From: Burkholderia sp. Bp8992
GTDB lineage: Bacteria > Pseudomonadota > Gammaproteobacteria > Burkholderiales > Burkholderiaceae
Direction: 5' to 3'
NCBI RefSeq assembly: GCF_003853705.1
Contig: NZ_QTQI01000001.1
Span: forward strand, 496,001-560,000
Length of the DNA: 64,000 nt
Shown here: positions 44,384 through 53,100 of the stretch, piece by piece
Layout: every line of letters begins with the position of its first letter
Numbering within the stretch: the first letter of the stretch is position 1
Notes under the pieces: generated by a model
What the model saw: the letters and a program-made list of their open reading frames with translations, nothing else
Database searches by the model: none
Told to the model about the DNA's origin: nothing
Program-made: the position numbers and the translations under genes

Positions 44384-45157
44384 TCAGGCGGCCCGCGAAA
44401 ATGCGGTGTCGGCCGCGGCGTCTGCGCACTGCGCGGCTGCTGCGCCGATTGCGCCGCCGACGAGGATCACGGCCGGGCTGCCGAGCCGCGCAGCCTCGAT
44501 GCCGTGTGCGAGCGTGCCGAGCGTTCCGGTCCAGCGGCGTTCGTCGGGCGTACCGGCCCATTGCACGGCGGCTGCCGGCGTCGACGACGGCAGCGCGGCG
44601 AGCAGGCCGGCCGCGATGCTGTCGACGCGGCTCATGCCCATGTAGATCGCGAGCGTGGTGCCGGTCGACGCGAGTCTTGCCCAGTCGGGTTCGCCGTGAT
44701 CCTGGCGGTGCGCGGTGACGAACGTGACGCCCTGGCAGTGCTCGCGGTGCGTGAGCGAGATGCCGAGGCATGCGGCGGCCGCGAATCCCGACGAGATGCC
44801 GTTGACGATCTCGACCGGAATCGCGGCGGCGCGCAGCGTCGCGAGCTCTTCGCCGGCACGGCCGAACAGCAGCGCATCGCCGCCTTTTACGCGCACCACG
44901 TGCGCGCCGCGCAGCGCGTAGCGGCGCATCAGCTTTTCGATGAATGCCTGCGGCGTGGAGCGGCAGCCGCCGCGCTTGCCGACGCGGATCACGCGCGCTT
45001 GCGGCGCGAGTTCGACGATGCCGGGCGCGACGAGGTCGTCGAGCAGCAGCACGTCGGCCGCGGCCAGTGCCTTCACGGCCTTCAGCGTGAGGAGATCGGG
45101 ATCGCCGGGGCCGGCGCCCAGCAGCGTGACTTTGCCAGTCGTCATGTCGTGTTCCAT
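44384..45157 (-). CDS. cobA: Uroporphyrinogen-III C-methyltransferase (siroheme synthesis)
   Basis: About 257 residues. SAM-dependent methyltransferase making precorrin-2, the first step to siroheme. VTLLGAGPGDPDLLTLKAVK is the family opening; VVRVKGGDALLFGRAGEE and ISLTHREHCQGVTFVTAH are the other signatures. It is a stand-alone CobA/SumT without the CysG oxidase/ferrochelatase half. Siroheme is the cofactor of NirB and of the sulfite reductase at the window end. ATG 45157 or ATG 45145 may start it (the inner one has GGAA six bases upstream). Its long leader carries ANTAR-type hairpins. Confidence 0.92.
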   Translation of the reverse strand: MEHDMTTGKVTLLGAGPGDPDLLTLKAVKALAAADVLLLDDLVAPGIVELAPQARVIRVGKRGGCRSTPQAFIEKLMRRYALRGAHVVRVKGGDALLFGRAGEELATLRAAAIPVEIVNGISSGFAAAACLGISLTHREHCQGVTFVTAHRQDHGEPDWARLASTGTTLAIYMGMSRVDSIAAGLLAALPSSTPAAAVQWAGTPDERRWTGTLGTLAHGIEAARLGSPAVILVGGAIGAAAAQCADAAADTAFSRAA

Positions 45158-45227
45158 TGCCGCATGCGTCGTGCGGCGGCCGATAACGGATGGTCTGCGC
45201 GGCGGCGGGCGGTCGAGACGCACCGGT

Positions 45228-45254
45228 GTCCTGCCGTGCCGCGCACGGGAGGAC
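45228..45254 (-). promoter_or_regulatory. Hairpin competing with the second ANTAR hairpin in the cobA leader
   Basis: On the minus strand GTCCT-C-CCGTGC-GCG-GCACGG-C-AGGAC folds to an 11-bp stem with one C/C mismatch. Its 5' arm (45254-45250) is also the 3' arm of the upstream hexaloop hairpin, so only one can form. Unlike the transporter-side structure it lacks a T-run, so it may act as a pause or Rho-linked site or need another partner. Confidence 0.5.
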
Positions 45255-45265
45255 GCCGTTGTCCT
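45250..45265 (-). promoter_or_regulatory. ANTAR hexaloop hairpin 2 in the cobA leader
   Basis: Minus strand AGGAC [AACGGC] GTCCT: a perfect 5-bp stem closing a six-base loop with A at position 1 and G at position 4, the NasT/NasR recognition rule. The same loop sequence occurs in hairpin 2 of the transporter leader. Confidence 0.65.
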
Positions 45266-45270
45266 GACGG

Positions 45271-45290
45271 GCCCGCCGTGAAGGGCGGGC
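45271..45290 (-). promoter_or_regulatory. Spacer hairpin between the two ANTAR hairpins of the cobA leader
   Basis: Minus strand GCCCGCC [CTTCAC] GGCGGGC, a perfect 7-bp stem. The loop does not fit the A1/G4 rule, so it is likely structural. The transporter leader has a comparable spacer hairpin (GCCCG-GCAA-CGGGC). Confidence 0.5.
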
Positions 45291-45309
45291 AGGGTTTGCG
45301 GGGACTGCC

Positions 45310-45329
45310 CACCGGCGCCGTTGCCGGTG
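45310..45329 (-). promoter_or_regulatory. ANTAR hexaloop hairpin 1 in the cobA leader
   Basis: Minus strand CACCGGC [AACGGC] GCCGGTG: a perfect 7-bp stem with a loop obeying A1/G4. It begins about four bases after the transcript start predicted from the sigma-54 element at 45344-45360. Confidence 0.65.
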
Positions 45330-45343
45330 TGATGCGTCGATCG

Positions 45344-45360
45344 AGCAATATCCGGGCCAA
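45344..45360 (-). promoter_or_regulatory. Sigma-54 promoter of cobA
   Basis: Minus strand TTGGCCCGGATATTGCT: TGGCCCG, four bases, TTGCT, one mismatch to the TGGCACG-N4-TTGCW consensus, with the exact GG-N10-GC spacing. Predicted start near 45333. Sigma-54 with NtrC would link siroheme synthesis to nitrogen limitation. Confidence 0.65.
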
Positions 45361-45528
45361 CCGGCGCGCGGCGCCGGCGCGTGCAGCGCGCGACGAGCCG
45401 TATGACGGATGGGGGCGCGCGTGCAGGCTAGCAGGCAGCCGCCGCGCGCGGCGGCCGTCATGCCGCATCGGCGTGCCTCGTGCGCCGCCGGCGCGCACCG
45501 CGATGTCGCACGGCGACAGTGCTGCAGC

Positions 45529-45543
45529 GCACCACATCTGTGC
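45529..45543. promoter_or_regulatory. Candidate NtrC enhancer site
   Basis: GCACC-ACATC-TGTGC is one base off the NtrC dyad GCACC-N5-GGTGC. It lies about 135 bases upstream of the predicted nitrate-operon start and about 200 bases upstream of the predicted cobA start, both within working range for an enhancer, so one site could serve both directions. Confidence 0.4.
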
Positions 45544-45644
45544 CTCGCTGCCTCAAAGCGCGTCGTGCGTCGCGTGTCGCGGCACATCGCCTGTCGACCG
45601 GCAAGCCTTGCAGCGCGGGGCCGAAGGCCCGATCGGCGGCGACA

Positions 45645-45659
45645 TGGCACGGCGCTTGC
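45645..45659 (+). promoter_or_regulatory. Sigma-54 promoter of the nitrate assimilation operon
   Basis: TGGCACG-GCGC-TTGC matches the sigma-54 consensus fully, with GG (45646-45647) and GC (45658-45659) ten bases apart. The predicted start, about 45671, coincides with the first base of the ANTAR hairpin 1, leaving a leader of about 139 bases before ATG 45810. Confidence 0.8.
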
Positions 45660-45670
45660 GTTAGCCGATT

Positions 45671-45696
45671 CGGGCGGATCAATGGCGATTCGTCCG
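45671..45696 (+). promoter_or_regulatory. ANTAR hexaloop hairpin 1 of the nitrate operon leader
   Basis: CGGGCGGATC [AATGGC] GATTCGTCCG: ten base pairs including two G-U pairs and a six-base loop with A1 and G4. It sits at the very 5' end of the predicted transcript, as expected for the first element of a NasT-binding tandem. Confidence 0.7.
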
Positions 45697-45734
45697 CAGT
45701 ACCGATTACCGACGCGCCCGGCAACGGGCTTCAT

Positions 45735-45748
45735 GGGCAACGGCGTCC
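45735..45748 (+). promoter_or_regulatory. ANTAR hexaloop hairpin 2 of the nitrate operon leader
   Basis: GGGC [AACGGC] GTCC: a 4-bp stem (one G-U) with a loop obeying A1/G4. Loop and 3' arm are the 5' arm of the terminator that follows, so this hairpin and the terminator exclude each other. Binding by NasT would hold it and let transcription continue. Confidence 0.65.
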
Positions 45749-45794
45749 TACGCATCGGGTCTCGACGAGACCGGGTGCGCAGGACGCCGTTTTT
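45739..45794 (+). terminator. NasT-controlled attenuator before the nitrate operon
   Basis: AACGGCGTCCT (45739-45749) pairs perfectly with AGGACGCCGTT (45781-45791). Inside, CGCATC pairs with GGTGCG (one G-U), and GGTCTC with GAGACC around a GAC loop, giving a hairpin of more than 20 pairs ending in five T residues (45790-45794). It ends 15 bases before the transporter ATG, so by default it blocks the operon. Confidence 0.8.
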
Positions 45795-45809
45795 CGTTTG
45801 GCGGATGAC

Positions 45810-47135
45810 ATGACCGACAAAGCTACCCGTATCGATCTCTTCAGCTTCCGCACCGCGCCGATGCGCGCGTTCCACATGACGTGGATGGCGTTCTTCGTGT
45901 GTTTCTTCGCGTGGTTTGCGTGCGCGCCGCTGATGCCGCTCATTGCACGCGAATTTCATCTGACGGCGGCTCAGGTCGCCAACATCAACATCGCCGCGGT
46001 GGCCGCGACGATCGCCGTGCGGCTGCTCGTCGGCCCGCTGTGCGACCGCTTCGGCCCGCGCCGCGTGTATGTCGGCCTGTTGCTGCTCGGCGCGATCCCC
46101 GTGTTCGCCGTGTCGTTCACGCACGACTATCTGTCGTTCCTGATCTGCCGGCTCGGCATCGGCGCGATCGGCGCAGGCTTCGTGATCACGCAATACCACA
46201 CGTCGGTGATGTTCGCGCCGAACGTCGTCGGTACTGCGAACGCGACGACGGCCGGCTGGGGCAACGCCGGGGCCGGCGCGACGCAGGCGCTGATGCCGCT
46301 GCTGGTCGCCGCCGGCCTGATGCTCGGCTTCGGCGAGGATTCGTCGTGGCGCATGGCGCTGGTCGTGCCGGGCATCGCGATGCTCGCGATGGCGTGGGCG
46401 TACTGGCGCTTCACGCAGGACTGCCCGCAAGGCGATTTCGTCGCGCTGCGCAAGCAGGGCGTGACAGTCGACAGCGGCAAGAAGGGCGGCTGGGCGAGCT
46501 TCTTCGCCGCATGCGGCAACTATCGCGTGTGGATGCTGTTCGTCACGTACGGCGCGTGCTTCGGCGTCGAGGTGTTCATCCACAACATCGCCGCGCTGTA
46601 CTACGTCAATCACTTCAGCCTGTCGCTGAAGGACGCCGGTTTCGCGGTCGGCCTGTTCGGGCTGCTCGCGCTGTTCGCCCGTGCGCTCGGCGGCTGGCTG
46701 TCCGACAAGATCGCCGCACGCCGCAGCCTCGACGTGCGTGCGGCGCTGCTGTGCGCGCTGATCGTCGGCGAAGGGCTCGGGCTGATCTGGTTCTCGCATG
46801 CGCAAAGCATTGGCGTCGCGCTCGTCGCGATGCTGGTCTTCGGCCTGTTCACGCACATGGCCTGCGGCGCGACCTATGCGCTGGTGCCGTTCATCGACCG
46901 CAAGGCGCTCGGCGGCGTCGCGGGGATCGTCGGCGCGGGCGGCAACGTCGGCGCGGTGGCCGCGGCCTTCCTGCTGAAGGGCGTCGGCGACGTGCAGCAG
47001 ACGCTGAGCCTGCTCGGCCTTGCCGTCACCGCGACCGCGCTGTGCGCGATGGCCGTGCGCTTCAGCGAAGAACACAAGGCACGCGAAGCCGAGCTGCGCG
47101 ATCGTGCGCTGGCCGCCGCCAACGCCGCGAACTGA
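45810..47135 (+). CDS. narK: Nitrate/nitrite MFS transporter (NarK/NasA type)
   Basis: 441 residues, twelve helices. FHMTWMAFFVCFFAWFACAPLM is the nitrate-nitrite porter opening. The two nitrate signatures are readable: GFVITQYHTSVMFAPNVVGTANATTAGWGNAGAG and ACGATYALVPFIDRKALGGVAGIVGAGGNVGAV (quoted here as landmarks only by their cores: TAGWGNAGAG and GIVGAGGNVG). It imports nitrate for assimilation. First gene of the operon narK-nirB-nirD-nitrate reductase, 22 bases before nirB, under the attenuator just upstream. Confidence 0.93.
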   Translation: MTDKATRIDLFSFRTAPMRAFHMTWMAFFVCFFAWFACAPLMPLIAREFHLTAAQVANINIAAVAATIAVRLLVGPLCDRFGPRRVYVGLLLLGAIPVFAVSFTHDYLSFLICRLGIGAIGAGFVITQYHTSVMFAPNVVGTANATTAGWGNAGAGATQALMPLLVAAGLMLGFGEDSSWRMALVVPGIAMLAMAWAYWRFTQDCPQGDFVALRKQGVTVDSGKKGGWASFFAACGNYRVWMLFVTYGACFGVEVFIHNIAALYYVNHFSLSLKDAGFAVGLFGLLALFARALGGWLSDKIAARRSLDVRAALLCALIVGEGLGLIWFSHAQSIGVALVAMLVFGLFTHMACGATYALVPFIDRKALGGVAGIVGAGGNVGAVAAAFLLKGVGDVQQTLSLLGLAVTATALCAMAVRFSEEHKAREAELRDRALAAANAAN

Positions 47136-47156
47136 TCGATCGAAGGAAGCGTCATC

Positions 47157-49730
47157 ATGAAACTCATCGTCATCGGCCACGGCATGGTCGGCCACAAGTT
47201 CCTCGAATGCGTCGCGGCGGAAGCCGGCACGGCGGGCGCGCTGCAGGTCACCGTGCTCGGCGAGGAGCCGCGGCCGGCCTACGATCGCGTGCACCTGTCG
47301 GAATTCTTCGCGGGCAAGTCGGCGGACGACCTGTCGCTCGTCGAACCGGGCTTCTTCGAGCGCTATCCGCGGTTCGACCTGCGCCTGAACGCGCAGGTCG
47401 CGTCGATCGACCGCGCCGCGCATACGGTCACGCTCGCGTCGGGCGAAACGCTCGCGTACGACAAGCTGGTGCTCGCCACGGGCTCGCGCCCGTTCGTGCC
47501 GCCGGTGCCGGGGCGCGATCGCGCGGGCTGCTTCGTGTACCGGACGATCGAGGACCTCGAGGCGATGCAGGCGTGCGGCGCGCACGCGAAGCGCGGCGTC
47601 GTGATCGGCGGCGGGCTGCTCGGCCTCGAATGCGCGAAGGCGCTGCGCGACATGGGGCTCGACACGCACGTCGTCGAATTCGCGCCGAGGCTGATGGCCG
47701 TGCAGGTCGACGACGGCGGCGGCCGGATGCTGCGCGCGAAGATCGAGGCGCTCGGCGTGACCGTGCATACGGGCAAGAACACGCTGGAAATCGTCGATGG
47801 CGACGAAGGCACGCACCGGATGGCGTTCGCCGACGGCACGCATCTCGACACCGACATGATCGTGTTCTCGGCCGGCATCCGCGCCCGCGACGAACTGGCG
47901 CGCGCCTGCGGGCTCGACATCGGCCCGCGCGGCGGCGTCGCGATCGACGACGCCTGCCGCACGAGCGATGCCGACATCTACGCGATCGGCGAATGCGCGG
48001 CGTGGAACGGCATGGTGTACGGCCTCGTCGCCCCCGGCTACGACATGGCGCGCGTGGTCGCGAAGCAGCTCGCTGGCGACGCGCACGATGCGGCCGCTGC
48101 CGCGTTCGCGGGCGCCGACATGAGCACGAAGCTGAAGCTGATGGGCGTCGACGTCGCGAGCATCGGCGACGCGCACGGCACGACGGCCGGCAGCCGCACC
48201 TACCAGTACGCGGACGAGCGCCGCCAGGTCTACAAGAAGCTCGTGGTGTCCGACTGCGGCAAGTTCCTGCACGGCGCGGTGATGGTCGGCGATGCAGCCG
48301 AATACGGCACGCTGCTGCAGATGATGCTCAACCGCATCGAGCTGCCCGAGTCGCCGGAATTCCTGATCCTGCCGTCGTCGGACGGCGCGGCGAAGCCGGC
48401 GATCGGCGTCGATGCGTTGCCCGCGGCCGCCCAGATCTGCTCGTGCAACAACGTGTCGAAGTCGCAGATCTGCACGGCCGTCGCCGACGGCGCGACGAGC
48501 CTCGGCGCGCTGAAGACGTGCACGGGCGCCGGCACGTCGTGCGGCGGCTGCGTGCCGCTCGTCACGCAGATCATGAAGGCCGAGATGAAGAAGCAGGGTC
48601 TGTCGGTCAACAACCATCTGTGCGAACACTTCGCGTATTCGCGCCAGGCGCTGTTCCACCTGATTCGCGTCGAGCGCATCACGACGTTCGACGAACTGCT
48701 GGCGAAGCACGGCCGCGGGCTCGGCTGCGACGTGTGCAAGCCGGCCGTCGCGGGCATCCTCGCGTCGTGCTTCAACGAATTCGTGCTGAAGCGGGAACAC
48801 GCAAGCCTGCAGGATTCGAACGACTACTACCTCGCGAACATCCAGCGCGACGGCACGTACTCGGTCGTGCCGCGCATGCCGGGCGGCGAGGTCACGCCGG
48901 AAGGGCTGATCGCCGTGGGGCAGGTTGCGAAGAAATACGGCCTGTACACGAAGATCACGGGCGGTCAGCGCGTCGACCTGTTCGGCGCGCGTGTCGAGCA
49001 GCTGCCGTCGATCTGGGAAGAGCTGATCGAGGCCGGCTTCGAATCGGGTCATGCCTACGGCAAGGCGCTGCGCACCGTGAAGTCGTGTGTCGGGTCGACC
49101 TGGTGCCGCTACGGCGTCGACGATTCGGTCGGCCTCGCGATCGACCTCGAAAACCGCTACAAGGGGCTGCGCGCGCCGCACAAGATCAAGTTCGGCGTAT
49201 CCGGCTGCACGCGCGAGTGCGCGGAAGCGCAGGGCAAGGACGTCGGCATCATCGCGACCGAAAAAGGCTGGAACCTGTACGTGTGCGGCAACGGCGGGAT
49301 GAAGCCGCGCCACGCGGAACTGCTCGCGTCCGATCTCGACCGCCCGACGCTGATCCGCACCATCGACCGCTTCCTGATGTTCTACGTGCGCACGGCCGAC
49401 CGGCTGCAGCGCACCAGCGTGTGGCGCGACAACCTCGAAGGCGGCCTCGACTACCTGATCGACGTCGTCGTGCACGACAAGCTCGCGATCGCGGCCGAAC
49501 TCGAAGCCGACATGCAGCACGTGGTCGACACCTACGAGTGCGAATGGAAGAAGGCCGTGACCGATCCCGACACGCGCAAGCGCTTCCGTCACTTCGTGAA
49601 CAGCGACGCGCCGGATACGACCATCGAATTCGTCGAGACGCGCGGACAGATTCGTCCCGCGACGCCCGGCGAACGCACGGGCGGCAAGCCCGTGTCGATT
49701 CCCGTTGTCGCCGAAAGTGCCACCGTTTGA
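47157..49730 (+). CDS. nirB: Assimilatory nitrite reductase (NADH), large subunit
   Basis: 857 residues. FAD/NAD(P)H domain about 1-300 (VIGHGMVGHKFLE, VVIGGGLLGLECAKAL). BFD-like [2Fe-2S] domain with cysteines near 427-460 (ICSCNNVSK, TSCGGCVP). Ferredoxin-like half domain, then the siroheme/[4Fe-4S] site with CVGSTWCRYG (about 644) and SGCTRECAEAQG (about 684). It reduces nitrite to ammonium with six electrons in the cytosol. GAAGGAAG precedes ATG 47157. Siroheme comes from the divergent cobA. Confidence 0.95.
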   Translation: MKLIVIGHGMVGHKFLECVAAEAGTAGALQVTVLGEEPRPAYDRVHLSEFFAGKSADDLSLVEPGFFERYPRFDLRLNAQVASIDRAAHTVTLASGETLAYDKLVLATGSRPFVPPVPGRDRAGCFVYRTIEDLEAMQACGAHAKRGVVIGGGLLGLECAKALRDMGLDTHVVEFAPRLMAVQVDDGGGRMLRAKIEALGVTVHTGKNTLEIVDGDEGTHRMAFADGTHLDTDMIVFSAGIRARDELARACGLDIGPRGGVAIDDACRTSDADIYAIGECAAWNGMVYGLVAPGYDMARVVAKQLAGDAHDAAAAAFAGADMSTKLKLMGVDVASIGDAHGTTAGSRTYQYADERRQVYKKLVVSDCGKFLHGAVMVGDAAEYGTLLQMMLNRIELPESPEFLILPSSDGAAKPAIGVDALPAAAQICSCNNVSKSQICTAVADGATSLGALKTCTGAGTSCGGCVPLVTQIMKAEMKKQGLSVNNHLCEHFAYSRQALFHLIRVERITTFDELLAKHGRGLGCDVCKPAVAGILASCFNEFVLKREHASLQDSNDYYLANIQRDGTYSVVPRMPGGEVTPEGLIAVGQVAKKYGLYTKITGGQRVDLFGARVEQLPSIWEELIEAGFESGHAYGKALRTVKSCVGSTWCRYGVDDSVGLAIDLENRYKGLRAPHKIKFGVSGCTRECAEAQGKDVGIIATEKGWNLYVCGNGGMKPRHAELLASDLDRPTLIRTIDRFLMFYVRTADRLQRTSVWRDNLEGGLDYLIDVVVHDKLAIAAELEADMQHVVDTYECEWKKAVTDPDTRKRFRHFVNSDAPDTTIEFVETRGQIRPATPGERTGGKPVSIPVVAESATV

Positions 49731-49768
49731 CCGTGACCGACGCCAGCGTCTATTCCAAGGAGCCCATC

Positions 49769-50113
49769 ATGAACGATCGTCTTCCGCTGTCCTGGACCCG
49801 CGTGTGCCCGCTCGACGACATCGTGCCGAACACCGGCGTGTGCGCACTCGTCAACGGCGAGCAGGTCGCGGTGTTTCACGTCGCGCATCCCGACGGCGGC
49901 GTGTTCGCGATCGACAACGTCGATCCCGTGTCGCAAGCGGCCGTGATGTCGCGCGGGCTGATCGGCAGCCTCGGCGAGCGCGTCGTCGTCGCGTCGCCGC
50001 TGTACAAGCAGCACTTCGACCTGCGCACCGGCGAATGCCTGGAAGCGCCCGAGCAGTCGGTGAGCGCGTATCCGTCGCGGATCGAGGACGGCTTCGTGTG
50101 GGTCGCGGCCTGA
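49769..50113 (+). CDS. nirD: Nitrite reductase small subunit
   Basis: 114 residues with the Rieske-like beta fold but without the Cys-His ligand pairs, as is normal for NirD (SPLYKQHFDLRTGECLEAPE is the equivalent region). It supports NirB activity. AAGGAG lies nine bases before ATG 49769. The reductase gene begins 16 bases after the stop. Confidence 0.92.
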   Translation: MNDRLPLSWTRVCPLDDIVPNTGVCALVNGEQVAVFHVAHPDGGVFAIDNVDPVSQAAVMSRGLIGSLGERVVVASPLYKQHFDLRTGECLEAPEQSVSAYPSRIEDGFVWVAA

Positions 50114-50129
50114 ACGCGCCGGAGCACGC

Positions 50130-53100
50130 ATGACCGCCACTTCCGTCAAGAGCGTGTGCCCGTACTGCGGCGTCGGCTGCGGGATGGTGCTGCACGTCGA
50201 GGACGGCGAAGTCGTCAAGGTGTCCGGCGACGCCGACCATCCGACCAACTTCGGGCGGCTGTGCACGAAGGGTTCGTCGGCGCACGTCGCGCTGCGCCGC
50301 TCGGGGCGGCTCGACCGCGCGTTCGTGCGCCGCGCGCGCGAGGACGACCTCGTGCCGCTGCCGGCGCGCGACGCGATCGCCGAAACCGCGCGCCGCCTGC
50401 GCGCGATACTCGATGCGCACGGCCCCGACGCGCTGTCGTTCTACGTATCGGGCCAGATGTCGATCGAGGCGCAGTACCTCGTCAACAAGCTCGCGAAGGG
50501 CTTCGTCGGCACCCACAACATCGAGTCGAACTCGCGGCTCTGCATGGCGAGCGCGAGCACCGGCTACAAGCAGTCGCTCGGCGCGGACGGCCCGCCCGGG
50601 TCGTACCAGGACTTCGATCGCGCGAACCTGTTCTTCGTGACCGGCGCGAACATGGCCGATTGCCATCCGATCCTGTTCCTGCGGATGATGGATCGCGTGA
50701 AGGCCGGTGCGAAGCTGATCGTCGTCGATCCGCGCCGCACCGGCACCGCCGACAAGGCCGACCTGTTCCTGCAGATCCGGCCGGGCACCGATCTCGCGCT
50801 GGCCAACGGCCTGCTGCACCTGCTGCATGCGAACGGCCGCACCGATGCCGCGTTCATCGACGCGTACACGGAAGGCTGGGACGCGATGCCCGCGTTTCTC
50901 GCCGACTACACGCCCGAGCGCGTCGCGGCGATCACGGGGCTCGCGGAAGCCGACCTGCGCACGGCTGCGCAATGGATCGGCGACGCGCAGGAATGGATGA
51001 GCTGCTGGACGATGGGGCTCAACCAGAGCACGCACGGCGTGTGGAACACCAACGCGATCTGCAACCTGCATCTCGCGACGGGCAAGATCTGCCGCCCCGG
51101 CAGCGGCCCGTTCTCGCTGACCGGCCAGCCGAACGCGATGGGCGGGCGCGAGATGGGCTACATGGGGCCGGGCCTGCCGGGCCAGCGCTCGGTGCTGTCC
51201 GACGACGATCGCCGCTACGTCGAGCATCTTTGGCGCGTGCCTTCCGGCACGCTGCGCAAGGAGACGGGGCAGGGCACGGTCGACCTGTTCTCGCGGATGG
51301 CGGCCGGCGACATCAAGGCGTGCTGGATCGTCTGCACGAACCCGGTCGCGACCGTGCCGAATCGGCAGAATGTGATCGCCGGGCTGCAGGCCGCGGAACT
51401 CGTGATCGCGCAGGACGCGTTCCTCGACACCGAGACCAACCGCTACGCGGACATCCTGCTGCCCGGCGCGCTGTGGGCCGAGGGCGACGGCGTGATGGTC
51501 AACTCCGAGCGCAACATGACGCTGATGCGTGCGGCGGTCGCGCCGCCCGGCGACGCACTGCCCGACTGGCGCATCGTCGCGGAAGTCGCGCGTGCGATGG
51601 GCTTCGGCGATGCGTTCGACTATGCGTCGGCGGCCGACGTGTTCGACGAGATCGTGCGTTTCTCGAATCCGGCGACCGGCTACGACCTGCGCGGTGCGAG
51701 CCACGCGGCGCTGCGCGACGGCCCGGTGCAATGGCCGGTCGCGCCGGGCACCGCGCGCGAGCGGCACCCGATCCGCTACCTGAACGACGGCGTGAGCCAG
51801 ACGCTGCGCGCGGCCGCCGACGGCAACGAGGCACCGCGCGTCGCGTTCCCGACGCCGTCGGGCAAGGCGCGCTTCTTCGCCCGGCCGCACGTCGATCCGG
51901 CCGAGCTGCCCGACGGCACGTTCCCGATCGTGCTGAACACCGGCCGGCTGCAGCATCAATGGCACACGATGACGAAGACGGGCAAGGTCGCGATGCTGAA
52001 CAAGCTGAACCCGCGCCCGTTCGTCGAGTTGCATCCCGACGATGCAAGCGCGCTCGGCATCGCCGCGAAAGACAGCGTCGAAATCCGCTCGGTGCGCGGC
52101 CGCGCGGTATTGCCGGCCGTCGTGACCGAACGCGTGCAGCGCGGCAACTGCTTCGCGCCGATGCACTGGAACGACGTGTACGGCGACGACCTGTGCATCA
52201 ACGCGGTGACGAACGACGCGATCGATCCGGAATCTCAGCAACCCGAACTGAAATACTGCGCGGTCGCGTTGCGACGCGTCGACACGGATGCGTTCGCGTC
52301 CGCCGGCGACGACACGGCGCAACCCGATGCAGGCGAGGACGATGCACCGCCCGCGCCTGCGATCTCGCCGATCGCGGCTTCACAGGAATTCGACATGGCA
52401 GACATCGACACTTTCGCGGCCGCACTCGGCGTCGCCGATCTCGCGCCGCCGCCGCTGACCGACACCGAGCGGCTGTACGTGGCCGGCCTCGTCAGCGGGC
52501 TGAAGGCGAGCGTCGGCCGTCGCGAAGGCGGCGTGCCCGTGCTGCCGGCCGGCGCACCGTTGACGCCGCCCGTGCGGTTCTGGCTCGACGGGATGCTTGC
52601 GGGGCTGTTCAGCCGCTCGCTGCCTGCCGGTGCGCAGATCGCCGCGACGCCTGCACTGCCGGCCGACGCCGCTGCCGCCGGCGGCGTGCGCATCGTGCGC
52701 GCGCGCCCGAAGGTCGTGCTGCTGTGGGCGTCGCAGACCGGCAACATCGAATCGCTGACCGAGGATTACGCAACGCAATTGATGAACGCGGGCTTCGAGA
52801 TCCGCACCGCATGCATGTCCGACTATCCGGTCGCGTCGCTTGCCGGTGCGCAATACGTGCTGCTGATGACGAGCACGTTCGGCGACGGCGATGCGCCCGA
52901 CAACGGCACCGAATTCTGGGACGCGCTGCAGGCCGGCAGCGCTGCGCGCCTCGACGGCGTGCATTTCGCAGTGCTCGCGTTCGGCGACCGCAACTACGAC
53001 CAGTTCTGCGGCCACGGCCGCCGGCTCGATGCGCGGCTCGCGGAACTCGGCGCGGCACGCCTGTGCGCGCGCGTCGATTGCGACGTCGAATTCCAGCGCG

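Noticed and set aside
45715-45728. GCCC-GGCAAC-GGGC as ANTAR hairpin 2 of the nitrate leader
   Set aside because: The six-base loop has G1 and A4, breaking the A1/G4 rule, and it does not overlap the terminator. The hairpin at 45735-45748 fits both tests.
42609-49592. Open minus-strand frame of over 2300 codons opposite narK and nirB
   Set aside because: Only its last 353 codons are a gene (nasS). The rest is the antisense shadow of the nitrate genes, rich in Arg, Ala and His as expected at this GC content.
45881-49768. Long plus-strand frame overlapping narK and nirB
   Set aside because: Low-complexity Arg/Ala/Gly sequence in the wrong frame; only its last 114 codons (nirD) are real.
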